DNA of 64,000 nt from Litorivita sp040371945 (GTDB lineage: Bacteria > Pseudomonadota > Alphaproteobacteria > Rhodobacterales > Rhodobacteraceae): the NCBI RefSeq assembly GCF_040371945.1, contig NZ_BAABWS010000001.1:1240001-1304000 (forward strand), read 5' to 3'. This document shows positions 8,918-18,349 of the stretch, piece after piece. The translations under genes and the position numbers were made by a program. Below the pieces are notes generated by a model that saw nothing but the letters and a program-made list of their open reading frames with translations, was not told where the DNA came from and did not search any database. How positions within the stretch are numbered: the stretch's first letter is position 1; every line of letters starts with the position of its first letter.

Positions 8918-9672
8918 TCGAACTGGCACATATCTACCGGCACCCGATCAAATCCATCGGTGTGGAAGAAGTCAGCGGCGCGTCCCTTACAAAGGGGCGC
9001 GCTTTGCCGTTCGACCGCGTCTGGGGATTGCTGCACGAGGCCGCCGCCCCCGCCGACGAGGCAGGTTGGAGGCACAAGCGCAACTTCCTGCGCGGCGCGG
9101 CCTCGGGCCCGTTGATGGCCGTCAAAGCCCGTTTTGATGCGGCCAGCGGCGCGATGACGCTCAGCCACCCAGAGCGCCCAGATCTGACGCTAGACCTGTC
9201 AGGCCATCTGGCCAAACCCAGCGCCGATCTGGCCGCTTGGACCTTGCCGCTTTGGCCGCAAAACCGCCCCGCCGCGGCGCAACTAACCCGCCGCGATGCC
9301 GGATTTGGCGATTGGCCCGAACCCTATCTGGCTCTGATCGGCACCGCCTCCATCGAGGCCTTGTCGGCCGTGATGGCGCGCCCGATTTCGCGGCTGCGCT
9401 GGCGCGCCAATCTCTGGCTGAGCGGGCTAGAGCCTTTCGCCGAATTCGATTTGGTCGGCAAACGCCTGCGGATCGGCGGGGCCGAGTTGGAAGTCTGCGC
9501 GCGCATCACACGCTGCGTCGCCACCACCGCCGATCCCGACACCGGCAAGGACGGCGGCGACACTTTGGCCGCGCTCAATGCCGCATATGGCCACCAAGAC
9601 CTTGGCGTTTATGCCAAAGTCATCCGCAGCGGAGATATCGCACGCGGCGATGAAGTAGAGATTTTGACATGA
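8914..9672 (+). CDS. MOSC-domain protein
   Basis: 252 residues. An N-terminal MOSC beta-barrel region (YRHPIKSIG near residue 10) precedes a C-terminal MOSC domain with a conserved cysteine in a TRCVATT segment (about 200). MOSC proteins bind molybdenum cofactor or handle sulfur; relatives reduce N-hydroxylated compounds. The start overlaps the yidC stop and its own stop overlaps engB, so it is translated as part of that chain. The substrate is not known. Confidence 0.87.
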   Translation: MIELAHIYRHPIKSIGVEEVSGASLTKGRALPFDRVWGLLHEAAAPADEAGWRHKRNFLRGAASGPLMAVKARFDAASGAMTLSHPERPDLTLDLSGHLAKPSADLAAWTLPLWPQNRPAAAQLTRRDAGFGDWPEPYLALIGTASIEALSAVMARPISRLRWRANLWLSGLEPFAEFDLVGKRLRIGGAELEVCARITRCVATTADPDTGKDGGDTLAALNAAYGHQDLGVYAKVIRSGDIARGDEVEILT

Positions 9673-10337
9673 CACAATTGCCCTTCCCTTTGGCCGACGA
9701 GCCCGACGCCCCCACCAAGGAGCGCGGACGCTTGCTTTTTGCGGGACCCTGCGACTTCCTCAAAGGTGTTGTCGCCATGGACGGCATGCCGCCCGCCGAC
9801 CGTATCGAAGTCTGTTTCGCGGGGCGCTCGAATGTCGGCAAATCCAGCCTGATCAATGCCCTGACAGGTCGCAAAGCCTTGGCGCGAGCCTCCAATACTC
9901 CGGGGCGCACGCAAGAGATCAACTTTTTCGAACTCGGCGTGCCGGACAATGGCACCGAACGCTATCTCGTCGACCTTCCGGGCTATGGTTATGCGAATGC
10001 GCCCTTGGCTGTGGTGGAAAAATGGCAAAGGCTGCTCAAACGCTACCTGTCGGGGCGCCCGAACCTGCGCCGTGCCTTTGTGCTCGTCGATGCCCGCCAC
10101 GGGGTCAAACCTGTGGACGAGGAAATCATGTCGCTGCTCGACAGCTCTGCCGTGACGTTTCAATGCATTTTGACCAAGGCCGACAAGATCAAGGACAAGG
10201 ACCGCGATCCGATGCTGGCCCAAGTGCGCAGCCGTCTGGCCAAACACCCTGCGGCCTATCCCGAATTGATCCTCACCTCATCCGAGAAAGGCGACGGGAT
10301 CGAAACCCTGCGCGCCACCATCGCGACGCTGGAATAA
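9669..10337 (+). CDS. engB: Ribosome biogenesis GTP-binding protein EngB/YsxC
   Basis: 222 residues with the full set of GTPase motifs: G1 GRSNVGKSS (52-60), the PGRT switch (78-81), DLPGYG (102-107), TKAD (169-172) and a terminal SSEKGDG. EngB is a circularised TRAFAC GTPase needed for late assembly of the 50S subunit. It starts inside the MOSC stop codon (ATGA). A bidirectional terminator follows 20 bp after its stop. Confidence 0.96.
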   Translation: MTQLPFPLADEPDAPTKERGRLLFAGPCDFLKGVVAMDGMPPADRIEVCFAGRSNVGKSSLINALTGRKALARASNTPGRTQEINFFELGVPDNGTERYLVDLPGYGYANAPLAVVEKWQRLLKRYLSGRPNLRRAFVLVDARHGVKPVDEEIMSLLDSSAVTFQCILTKADKIKDKDRDPMLAQVRSRLAKHPAAYPELILTSSEKGDGIETLRATIATLE

Positions 10338-10357
10338 CACCGCCACTGGCAGACGCG

Positions 10358-10384
10358 AAAAGGGCCGCATGACGCGGCCCTTTT
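10358..10384. terminator. Bidirectional terminator, engB / outer-membrane gene
   Basis: AAAAGGGCCGC (10358-10368) pairs perfectly with GCGGCCCTTTT (10374-10384) around ATGAC. A- and T-runs on both sides serve the two convergent genes. Confidence 0.9.
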
Positions 10385-10416
10385 GCTGTGTATGATACTC
10401 TAAAGGCTGAGATCGC

Positions 10417-11001
10417 TTAGAAATTATAAGCCACACGCGCCGAGAATGTGTTGAAATCAGCGCTCGCGCCTGTGCCTGCAAAGCTGTCGAAGTTGTGGTA
10501 AAGGTATTCACCACCCACAGTCACGCGGTCGGTGACTTTGTAGTCGACACCCAAGCCGGCGACATAGCCGCTGTCATCACCTGCGGAGGTTTGCACATTT
10601 GCACCGCCCGCAACCGCGTAGATCAGGGCCGGACCAGCGTCATAACCCGCGCGCAGCTTCAAGCGGTAAACCGAGTCCACGTCGATGCCGCCGACCGAGA
10701 TGTCCGATGCGCTCGCATCGAATTCGCCGCCCAGCACGTAGTTGCCGAAATCATAGTTGTAACCGACAAAAGCGCCGCCAACCACGCCGTCGCCCGACGT
10801 GCCGGCATTGTCGACATCGCCGTAGCCAAGCTGCACACCCGCATAGCCACCGGTCCAATCCGTCGATGCCACGACGGGCACAACAGGGGCCAGAACCGGA
10901 TCAGCGGGGGCCTGCGCGACGTTACCTGCGAAGGCGGGCGCGCCCGCAAAAGCGGCGGTCATAGCGGCGGCGGAAGCGGTCAGGATCATCTTGCGATACA
11001 T
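10417..11001 (-). CDS. Outer-membrane beta-barrel protein, Opa/OmpW-like
   Basis: 194 residues. A clear signal peptide (cleavage near AFA-GN, about residue 25) precedes a barrel of alternating hydrophobic strands beginning WTGGYAGVQLGYG and ending in the terminal phenylalanine that the BAM machine recognises (RVAYNF). It matches the small porin-like/opacity family common in Rhodobacterales, probably an eight-stranded barrel. Exact function unknown. The 5' leader (11002-11070) has two small hairpins, GGCC-AAT-GGCC and GACCGC/GCGGTC. Confidence 0.85.
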   Translation of the reverse strand: MYRKMILTASAAAMTAAFAGAPAFAGNVAQAPADPVLAPVVPVVASTDWTGGYAGVQLGYGDVDNAGTSGDGVVGGAFVGYNYDFGNYVLGGEFDASASDISVGGIDVDSVYRLKLRAGYDAGPALIYAVAGGANVQTSAGDDSGYVAGLGVDYKVTDRVTVGGEYLYHNFDSFAGTGASADFNTFSARVAYNF

Positions 11002-11310
11002 GTTTTATTCCTTTTCTTACAGGCCATTGGCCCTGCATTGAGTTGGACCGCATTGCGCGGTCTTCGTATCCTCAACGCCTCACATAGGTATCGGGTTGCA
11101 TAGATGAACCCCACGAAACCGTGAGTGTGCGAGCCTCGGCCAAAACTGGCCGAGGGGACCGCCCCGCGCGGCGAGAATGCGCCGGTTCCGCCCGCCGCCG
11201 CGATCTGTGCATATGTTGCACCGCTGCCGCAGGCCCCGCAGCGCGCGCTACTCTAATCTGCTTGCGCTGGTGCGCCGCATCTTCGATAAATGACCGCAAG
11301 AGGGATCATC
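11002..11310. other. Divergent intergenic region, outer-membrane gene / argB
   Basis: There is no convincing gene. It contains leader hairpins of the leftward barrel gene and a perfect 9-bp stem CCTCGGCCA/TGGCCGAGG with an AAAC loop (11134-11155) lacking a T-run. A possible argB promoter TTGCGC-17-GATAAA lies at 11262-11290, which would give a very short leader. Confidence 0.5.
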
Positions 11311-12171
11311 ATGAAGAAGCAAGATATGAACCGCGACTGGATCGCCACCGCCCAAACGCTCAGCCAAGCTTTGCCGTACTTACAACGCTATGACGAAGCG
11401 ATTGTCGTCATCAAATTTGGCGGCCATGCGATGGGCGACGATGAAGCGATGGAAACTTTCGCCCGCGACATCGTCTTGATGCGCCAAGTCGGGGTGAACC
11501 CTGTGATCGTGCATGGCGGCGGCCCGATGATCAACGAGATGCTCGACAAATTGGGGGTGAAATCCGAGTTTGTGAACGGCAAGCGAGTGACGAACGAAGC
11601 CACAATGGAAGTGGTCGAAATGGTTCTGTCCGGCCGTGTGAACAAACGCATCGTTCAAGCGATCAACGAACAGGGCGGCCGCGCCATCGGCCTGTCGGGC
11701 AAGGATGCCAATCTGATCGAATGCGAGACCGCGAATCCGGCGCTGGGGCTTGTCGGCAATCCGGTCAAGATCGACCCGCGGATCATCCATTCGCTGTTTC
11801 GCGATGAGATCATCCCCGTGATCGCGCCCTTGGGTTTTGGCAAGGACGGCGAGACCTTTAACATCAACGGCGACACGGCTGCGGGGGCAATTGCCGCCGC
11901 ACTCAAGGCCGACCGCCTGCTATTGCTCACCGATGTGGCCGGGGTCAAGAACAAGAATGGCGAGGTTTTGACCGAGCTGAGCGCCGATCAGATCCGCGAG
12001 ATGACCGCAGATGGCACCATTGCGGGCGGGATGATCCCGAAAACTGAAACCGCCTTGATGGCCATTGAGGGCGGGGTTCGCGCCGTGGTCATTTTGGACG
12101 GGCGCGCGCCCAATGCCGCGTTGCTCGAGCTTTATACCGAACATGGCGCGGGCTCGCTTATCCGCGGCTGA
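11311..12171 (+). CDS. argB: Acetylglutamate kinase
   Basis: 286 residues from ATG 11311, chosen because AAGAGGG lies 6 bp upstream; ATG 11326 and ATG 11290 are alternatives. Amino acid kinase fold with KFGGHAM, the VIVHGGGPMI glycine loop and GLSGKDANLIE. It phosphorylates N-acetylglutamate in arginine biosynthesis and in this group is usually arginine-inhibited. It stands apart from other arg genes, which is usual in alphaproteobacteria. Confidence 0.96.
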   Translation: MKKQDMNRDWIATAQTLSQALPYLQRYDEAIVVIKFGGHAMGDDEAMETFARDIVLMRQVGVNPVIVHGGGPMINEMLDKLGVKSEFVNGKRVTNEATMEVVEMVLSGRVNKRIVQAINEQGGRAIGLSGKDANLIECETANPALGLVGNPVKIDPRIIHSLFRDEIIPVIAPLGFGKDGETFNINGDTAAGAIAAALKADRLLLLTDVAGVKNKNGEVLTELSADQIREMTADGTIAGGMIPKTETALMAIEGGVRAVVILDGRAPNAALLELYTEHGAGSLIRG

Positions 12172-12232
12172 TTTCACATAGCATATCGTATATGTGTGTT
12201 GCGCCGCGCCGCAAAAGGCCTAACCTCGCGCT

Positions 12233-13027
12233 ATGGAAAACGAAACTCTCATTCGCCTGACGGTTTTTTTCGGCCTGTTTGCGCTCTTCGCGGCGCTCGA
12301 AGCCCTGCTTCCACGCCGCAAGCGCCGCGCGCCGCAATCAAAGAGGTGGGTGACCAATTGGGCGATCTCGATTGCCGACACCTTGACCTTGCGCCTCGTT
12401 GCGATCGCGGTGCCTCTGCTCGCCGTTGGCGCCGCAATCGACGCCTCCAATCAAGGCTATGGCCTGCTCAACCGGATCGACGGCCCGATCTGGGCCGAGA
12501 CGCTCGTCGCCGTGCTGTTCTTCGATTTCGCCATCTGGGCGCAGCATCTGGTCACCCATAAGGTGCCGTTTTTGTGGCGGTTTCACCGTGTCCATCACGC
12601 CGACCGCGATATCGACGTCAGCACCGCCATCCGCTTTCACCCTGTCGAGATTGCCTTCTCCATGGCGCTCAAAATCGGTTTGGTCTATCTGCTCGGGCCA
12701 TCCGCTTTGGCGATTTTCCTGTTTGAAATCATCCTCAACGGCACTGCGATGTTCAACCATGCGAATATCCGCCTGCCTTTGGCGCTTGATGCGATCCTGC
12801 GCCGCGTGCTGGTAACGCCGGACATGCACCGCGTCCATCATTCCGACAAGCGCAGCGAACACGACAGCAACTATGGCTTCTCTCTGTCGATATGGGACCG
12901 GATGTTCGGGACCTACATCGCCCAGCCCGCAAAGGGCCATGACGCGATGATCATCGGGCTGCAATGGCAAGACGAGCGGCCCAATCGGCTTGGCTGGTCT
13001 TTGCTTTTGCCGTTTCGCCGCAAATGA
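12233..13027 (+). CDS. Sterol desaturase / fatty acid hydroxylase family protein
   Basis: 264 residues with four or so membrane helices and the three histidine clusters of the family: HLVTH, HRVHHAD and HRVHHSD. These bind a di-iron centre that uses oxygen to hydroxylate or desaturate lipids. Bacterial members modify carotenoids, hopanoids or ornithine lipids; which one applies is not visible. It overlaps the SixA-like gene by four bases (ATGA). Confidence 0.9.
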   Translation: MENETLIRLTVFFGLFALFAALEALLPRRKRRAPQSKRWVTNWAISIADTLTLRLVAIAVPLLAVGAAIDASNQGYGLLNRIDGPIWAETLVAVLFFDFAIWAQHLVTHKVPFLWRFHRVHHADRDIDVSTAIRFHPVEIAFSMALKIGLVYLLGPSALAIFLFEIILNGTAMFNHANIRLPLALDAILRRVLVTPDMHRVHHSDKRSEHDSNYGFSLSIWDRMFGTYIAQPAKGHDAMIIGLQWQDERPNRLGWSLLLPFRRK

Positions 13028-13524
13028 AGCGCTTGCTGATCATACGCCATGCCAAATCGAGCTGGGACGATCCACTGCTAGAGGATCACGCGCGGGTTCT
13101 GAATGCGCGCGGCCAAGCGGGCGCGGCAGCCATCGGAGAATGGCTTGAGGCGCAAGGCTACAGGCCCGATCTGGCATTGGTGTCGGATGCAGCCCGCACG
13201 CAAGAGACCTTTGAACGGCTGGCTCTGGGCTGCGCACAGATCGCGCTGCCCACGCTCTATAATGCCAGCAGCGACCGCATCTTGCAGCACATCCAGACCC
13301 ATGGTGCAGGCGCGACGACGCTGGCCGTCATTGCCCATAATCCAGGTATCGGGGATTTCGCGCACCGGCTGCTGCGAACGCCCGTTCCGCACCCGCGCTT
13401 TGCCGATTATCCGACCTGCGCGACCCTTGTCACCGAGGTCGCGATTGACGACTGGCGCGATTTGCAATTCGCCCGCGCCGAGGCGCTCGATTTTCGCATC
13501 CCCGCAGACCTGACCCAAACGTGA
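13024..13524 (+). CDS. SixA-like phosphohistidine phosphatase
   Basis: 166 residues of the histidine phosphatase (phosphoglycerate mutase-like) fold. The catalytic RH motif (LIIRHAKSSW) is at about 5-14, and a second His occurs in VIAHNPG. SixA relatives remove phosphate from histidines of phosphotransfer proteins. The start at 13024 sits inside the stop of the desaturase-like gene. A terminator follows. Confidence 0.88.
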   Translation: MKRLLIIRHAKSSWDDPLLEDHARVLNARGQAGAAAIGEWLEAQGYRPDLALVSDAARTQETFERLALGCAQIALPTLYNASSDRILQHIQTHGAGATTLAVIAHNPGIGDFAHRLLRTPVPHPRFADYPTCATLVTEVAIDDWRDLQFARAEALDFRIPADLTQT

Positions 13525-13535
13525 CACCCCAAACG

Positions 13536-13570
13536 TAAAAAAGCCCCGCCGTTTCCAGCGGGGCCTTTTG
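13536..13570. terminator. Bidirectional terminator, sixA-like / bztD
   Basis: GCCCCGC (13543-13549) pairs with GCGGGGC (13558-13564). An A-run lies before and a T-run after, between two convergent genes. Confidence 0.85.
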
Positions 13571-13589
13571 AATTGGGCGCAATCCGTGC

Positions 13590-14381
13590 TCAGTGACCGA
13601 GAATCTGGCTGAGGAACAATTTCGTGCGCTCGCTTTGCGGATTGTTGAAGAACTCTTCGGGTTCGTTTTGCTCCACGATCTGGCCCTGATCCATAAAGAT
13701 CACGCGGTTGGCAACCTGCCGTGCAAAGCCCATCTCATGGGTCACGCAAAGCATGGTCATGCCCTCTTCGGCCAATTCGATCATCGTATCAAGCACTTCC
13801 TTGATCATCTCGGGATCAAGCGCCGAGGTCGGCTCGTCAAAGAGCATGATGCGCGGCTTCATGCACAAGGAGCGCGCGATGGCCACACGCTGTTGTTGCC
13901 CGCCCGAAAGCTGACCGGGGTATTTGTTGGCCTGATCGGGGATTTTCACCTTTTCAAGGAAATGCATCGCGGTTTCGATGGCTTCCTTCTTGGGCGTTTT
14001 GCGCACCCAAATCGGCGCCAAGGTGCAGTTTTCCAAGATCGTCAGATGCGGGAAGAGGTTGAAATGCTGAAAGCACATTCCGACCTCGGAGCGGATTTTA
14101 TCGATGTTTTTCAAGTCCGAAGTCAATTCGGTCCCGTCCACGATAATCCGCCCCTGCTGGTGTTCTTCGAGACGGTTGATACAGCGGATCAGCGTGGATT
14201 TACCGGAGCCCGAAGGCCCCGCAATCACAATCCGCTCGCCGCGATTCACCGTCAGGTTGATGTCGCGCAGCACATGGAACGTGCCATACCATTTGTTCAT
14301 ATTGGCGATTTCGATGGCGACCTCATCGGACACCTGCATCTTTGTGCGGTCGATTTCGCGCGATGTTGCAAGATCAGACAT
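13590..14381 (-). CDS. bztD: Amino acid ABC transporter ATPase (BztD/AapP type)
   Basis: 263 residues. Walker A GPSGSGKST (55-63), Q-loop, signature LSGGQQQR, Walker B MLFDEPTSALD and the switch His in CVTHEMGF are all present. It powers uptake through the BztB/BztC permeases. It is last in the operon, 15 bp after bztC. The N-terminus is about 20 residues longer than the minimal ATPase. Confidence 0.94.
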   Translation of the reverse strand: MSDLATSREIDRTKMQVSDEVAIEIANMNKWYGTFHVLRDINLTVNRGERIVIAGPSGSGKSTLIRCINRLEEHQQGRIIVDGTELTSDLKNIDKIRSEVGMCFQHFNLFPHLTILENCTLAPIWVRKTPKKEAIETAMHFLEKVKIPDQANKYPGQLSGGQQQRVAIARSLCMKPRIMLFDEPTSALDPEMIKEVLDTMIELAEEGMTMLCVTHEMGFARQVANRVIFMDQGQIVEQNEPEEFFNNPQSERTKLFLSQILGH

Positions 14382-14396
14382 AGCGATCTCCCTTGT

Positions 14397-15716
14397 TTAA
14401 TGATGGCCAGTCTGAAGCTTGCGCTCCAGATACATGGAATAACGGGACATGGAGAAGCAGAAGATAAAGAACACAACTCCGACGAAGATGAACAATTCCC
14501 AATAGATACCGGTCCACGCCCCGTCGGCGCGGATCGCATTGGTCAACCCCAGAGGGTCAAACAGCGAGATGATCGACACCAGCGTGGTGTCTTTGAACAC
14601 GCCGATAAAGGTCGACACGATCCCGGGGATCGAGATTTTGAGCGCCTGCGGCATAATGATGAGCCGCTGCGCTTTCCAGTAATCAAGACCCAAAGCATCC
14701 GCTGCCTCGTATTGTCCGGTCGGCAAGGCCGCAAGGCCGCCGCGGATCACCTCGGCCATATAGGCCGCGGCAAAGAGGGTCATCATGATCATCACACGCA
14801 AGATGATGTCGAAATTCGTGCCAGGCGGCAGGAAGATGTTGAGCAGCGTCGAGGCCACGAACAACAGCGTGATGAGCGGAACGCCGCGAATGAATTCGAT
14901 GAAACCCACGCAAAGCGATTTCACCAAAATCAGGTCCGACCGGCGCCCGAGCGCGAGGATGATCCCCAAGGGCAGCGAGCCAAGGATCGCCGTAACTCCC
15001 AAAAGGATCGCCAGCAAGAAGCCGCCAAACTCGCGCGATTGGACTGCTGGCAATTCCAGCGCGACAACCGACGACAGGAGCGATGCCAGATCAGAGGCAA
15101 TAAAGAGCCACCAGACGATCGCGACAAGAACGCCGGAAATCGCCCCAATGATGGCACCGCCAACCTTGCCCCCAAAGCTCAAAGCTGCGGCACCGATCAC
15201 GAAACCGGCCAGCGCCATGGCTGGATACCAAAGCGACCCGCCCCAAAGCAGCCATACCGCGATGAAGGGAAAGAGGCCCGTAAACCACAACAATTTGGAC
15301 GAAACGAAATCGGCGAACAGAACCGGCGAGATCGCTACAAAAAGCAAGATCAGCGCCAAGATCGGCCGCCAGTATTCTTCGGCCGGATAGAAGCCAAAGA
15401 GCAATTGCTTCCAACGCTCGGAGATCACCCCCCAGCACGCGCCGCCATGCCCGCCGATCCCTTCGGCGGCGAGGATTTCGCGGCATTCGGTCAGTGACGC
15501 CGCCCCCCATGTGGGCGCGGTGAGCCAAGGCAAAAGCCCTGCCAGCAGGAAATAGATAAAGACCAAGGACGCGAGGGTCAGAACCGTATTGAACCAGCCC
15601 GAGAAAAGATTTTCGCGGGCCCAACCCACCGCGCCGACCGATGTCGACGGCGGGGTCTGTTGTGGCAACATGGTCTCGCGCACATAGAGAACCGTATCAG
15701 CATGCGTATTGCTCAT
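14397..15716 (-). CDS. bztC: Amino acid ABC transporter permease (BztC type)
   Basis: 439 residues with about eight or more membrane helices. The long N-terminal part is typical of BztC/AapM, and the C-terminal HisMQ-type permease core carries the ATPase-contacting EAA-like loop (YEAADALGLDYWKAQRLI). It pairs with BztB to form the membrane channel. The gap to bztB is one base, so translation is coupled. Confidence 0.93.
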   Translation of the reverse strand: MSNTHADTVLYVRETMLPQQTPPSTSVGAVGWARENLFSGWFNTVLTLASLVFIYFLLAGLLPWLTAPTWGAASLTECREILAAEGIGGHGGACWGVISERWKQLLFGFYPAEEYWRPILALILLFVAISPVLFADFVSSKLLWFTGLFPFIAVWLLWGGSLWYPAMALAGFVIGAAALSFGGKVGGAIIGAISGVLVAIVWWLFIASDLASLLSSVVALELPAVQSREFGGFLLAILLGVTAILGSLPLGIILALGRRSDLILVKSLCVGFIEFIRGVPLITLLFVASTLLNIFLPPGTNFDIILRVMIMMTLFAAAYMAEVIRGGLAALPTGQYEAADALGLDYWKAQRLIIMPQALKISIPGIVSTFIGVFKDTTLVSIISLFDPLGLTNAIRADGAWTGIYWELFIFVGVVFFIFCFSMSRYSMYLERKLQTGHH

Positions 15717-15717
15717 C

Positions 15718-16974
15718 TTATCTCTCCACCAATTTCATTCGGTTGTTGTACCAGTTCATCAGCGCAGAGATGCTCAGCGAAATCACGAGGTAGACCAACA
15801 TGCCAAGCAAAACCGTCTCAAGCTCACGGCCGGTTTGGTTGAGTGTGATACCCATGAGCGTGCCCGTGATATCCATGTAACCAACAGCAATGGCCAAAGA
15901 GGAGTTTTTGGTCAGGTTCAGATATTGCGAAATCAGCGGCGGAATGATGATCCGCATGGCTTGCGGCAAGATCACAAGGCTCATGATCCGGTTGCTGCGC
16001 AGCCCCAAGGCCGAAGCCGCCTCGGTCTGACCTTTGGCGATCGCCAAAATCCCTGCGCGCACAATCTCGGCGATGAACGCCGCCGTATAGAGCGACAAGG
16101 CCAGCCAAAGCGCGATCAGCGAGTTGCGCATATAGGTGCCGCCTTGGAAGTTGAACCCTTTGAGAACCGGATAACCAAGGTGGAAGCCCAGCACGATCAA
16201 AAGAGCGATCAGCGGCACGAACACAGCGGCGAGCCGCGCCCACCACGTCACCGGACGCACGCCGGTTGCTTCTTGGATACGGTCGGCGCGTTGGCGAATT
16301 TTGCGCGCGCCCCAAACCCCTGCCAAGAGCACGGCAATGATCGCGAGCAGATCGATGCTGACGTCAAAGGCGCTGCCGAAACTGATATTGCCCAAGCTGT
16401 TGCTAAAGAGCGGCTCGGGGATGTAAACGCCGCGATTGGTAATCGCCACGCTGTCGAACAGCTTCATCGTCGCTTCGGGATCGGTGCCGCGGAATTTGTT
16501 CGGTGCGGGCAGCGATTCGATCAAAACCGCCATGGCCAGAACGATCCACATCAAAACCGGCACGTTGCGGAAGGCCTCCACATAGACGGTCATCAACTTG
16601 GCAACCATCCAGTTTTTGGACAGGCGCAACACGCCCACCAACACGCCGACAACGGTCGCCGTCAGGCACCCCATCACCGCCACCAAAAGCGTATTGAGCA
16701 AGCCCACAAAGGCCGCCCGAAGGTGCGAGGATTGCGAGTTATATTCGATCAGGCGCTGGTTGATGTCATAGCCCGCAGGCTCGCTCATAAACCCGAAACT
16801 GGGCTCTTTGCCCAACGTCGCAAGGTTTGTCATCGTGTTGCTGAGCAGCCAGCCGAAGAAGCTCAAAAATGCGATCAGCGCCACGATCTGAATGGTGATC
16901 GACCGATAACGCGTATCATAGATCAGCATGGATAGCTTGAACGTCCCCTCGTGAGGGTCGACGGATGTTGTCAT
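15718..16974 (-). CDS. bztB: Amino acid ABC transporter permease (BztB type)
   Basis: 418 residues with about eight membrane helices. A long first periplasmic insertion is typical of BztB/AapQ, and the EAA-like loop reads TEAASALGLRSNRIM. It is the second permease subunit for glutamate, glutamine, aspartate and asparagine uptake by family. It starts 152 bp after bztA, with a stem-loop between. Confidence 0.93.
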   Translation of the reverse strand: MTTSVDPHEGTFKLSMLIYDTRYRSITIQIVALIAFLSFFGWLLSNTMTNLATLGKEPSFGFMSEPAGYDINQRLIEYNSQSSHLRAAFVGLLNTLLVAVMGCLTATVVGVLVGVLRLSKNWMVAKLMTVYVEAFRNVPVLMWIVLAMAVLIESLPAPNKFRGTDPEATMKLFDSVAITNRGVYIPEPLFSNSLGNISFGSAFDVSIDLLAIIAVLLAGVWGARKIRQRADRIQEATGVRPVTWWARLAAVFVPLIALLIVLGFHLGYPVLKGFNFQGGTYMRNSLIALWLALSLYTAAFIAEIVRAGILAIAKGQTEAASALGLRSNRIMSLVILPQAMRIIIPPLISQYLNLTKNSSLAIAVGYMDITGTLMGITLNQTGRELETVLLGMLVYLVISLSISALMNWYNNRMKLVER

Positions 16975-17087
16975 CTGAAATGTTCCCCGTACCTCGGCCT
17001 GTTGATTTTTTTACAGACGCAAGAGCGCCCGCTGGCCGATTGTGGTTCGTCAATTGCGTAGGATCAGGCCCCTACATGGCATAGATA

Positions 17088-17117
17088 GAAGGGCGCGGCG
17101 TTGCGGCCGCGCCCTTC
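17088..17117 (-). terminator. 12-bp stem-loop after bztA
   Basis: GAAGGGCGCGGC (17088-17099) pairs perfectly with GCCGCGCCCTTC (17106-17117), 10 bp after the bztA stop. There is no long U-run. It probably protects the bztA mRNA 3' end or partly terminates, giving much more binding protein than permease, as in other binding-protein operons. Confidence 0.75.
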
Positions 17118-17126
17118 AAGATGCGT

Positions 17127-18146
17127 TTAGCGGAAGGGCGGCGAATACATCAGGCCGCCATCGGTCCACTGTGCGTTCAAACCACGCGACAGACCGATCG
17201 GAGTGTTCTCGCCGATGTTCTTTTCGAACAACTCACCAAAGTTGCCACCCGCCATGATGGCGTTCTTGGCCCAATCAGCAGACAGACCGAGCATTTCACC
17301 CAGATTGCCTTCGGTGCCGAGGATACGGTTCACTTCGGGGTTGTTACCCGCAGCAGCCGACAGCTCGCCAATATTGGCCGAGGTGATACCCATTTCTTCC
17401 GCTGCGACCAGAGCATTGAGGGTCCAACGGACCACATCGCCCCATTCGCTGTCGCCGTGACGCACGAGCGGGCCGAGCGGCTCTTTCGATACGATTTCGG
17501 GCAAAACAACGTGATCGGCAGGGTTTTCAAAGCTGGCGCGTGTCGCCGCAAGACCCGATGCATCGGTGGTGTAGGTATCACACGCACCGGCGAGATATTG
17601 GGTCTGGCCTTCGGCATTGGTTTCGATCGGAACCGGCTCGTAGCTGATGTTGTTCTTGCGGAAGAAGTCGGCAAGGTTCAGCTCGGTTGTGGTGCCGGTC
17701 TGGATACAAACGGTTGCGCCGTCGAGTTCCTTGGCCGAGCTTACGCCCAGAGATTTCGGAACCATAAAGCCTTGGCCGTCATAGTAGTTCACGCCGACGA
17801 AATCGAACTTGAGATCGACATCGCGCGAGAAGGTCCAAGTGGTGTTACGCGCAAGCATGTCGACTTCGCCCGAGGCCAGCGCGGTAAAGCGCGTTTTGCC
17901 GGTCGTGGGGACGAATTCAACCGCTTTGGGATCACCCAAAACAGCGGCAGCAACGGCGCGGCAGAGGCCAACATCGAAGCCTTCCCATTCGCCATTCGCG
18001 TCGGGCGCAGCAAAGCCGACCAGACCGGTGGTAACGCCGCAGTTCAATTTGCCGCGTGCTTTCACGTCGTCCAGCGTGCCGGCAGCCGCTGCGCCGGCGG
18101 CAAGGCCCGCGACAGTCAATGCGCCAAGAAATACGGATTTTTTCAT
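17127..18146 (-). CDS. bztA: Periplasmic amino acid-binding protein (BztA type)
   Basis: 339 residues from ATG 18146, preceded by AGAGGTAAAC. A signal peptide (about 1-22, cut near AAA-GT) leads into a type-II periplasmic binding fold (KLNCGVTTGLVGF, FDVGLCRAVAAAVLG). It captures acidic amino acids and amides and hands them to BztBC. The frame extends to 18272 but the Shine-Dalgarno and signal peptide set the start. The upstream region has TTGACG (minus, near 18276) but no strong -10, so the promoter is uncertain. Confidence 0.94.
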   Translation of the reverse strand: MKKSVFLGALTVAGLAAGAAAAGTLDDVKARGKLNCGVTTGLVGFAAPDANGEWEGFDVGLCRAVAAAVLGDPKAVEFVPTTGKTRFTALASGEVDMLARNTTWTFSRDVDLKFDFVGVNYYDGQGFMVPKSLGVSSAKELDGATVCIQTGTTTELNLADFFRKNNISYEPVPIETNAEGQTQYLAGACDTYTTDASGLAATRASFENPADHVVLPEIVSKEPLGPLVRHGDSEWGDVVRWTLNALVAAEEMGITSANIGELSAAAGNNPEVNRILGTEGNLGEMLGLSADWAKNAIMAGGNFGELFEKNIGENTPIGLSRGLNAQWTDGGLMYSPPFR

Positions 18147-18349
18147 GTTTACCTCTTCCTGATTTTCCGCCCCTTTTTCGAGGCGGTTCTTCCGGCCCTC
18201 GCAGGACCGGGGGATTAGTCTGAAACGAGGGTAGTCCCCGTCAGTGATCAAGAGTGTGGGCGCAAACATCACGACCCGTCAAGGGCGGCAACACAAAAAA
18301 TGATCACATCCAAGCTATGTTTCCTTGGCGTTAACAATCACATATCCGC

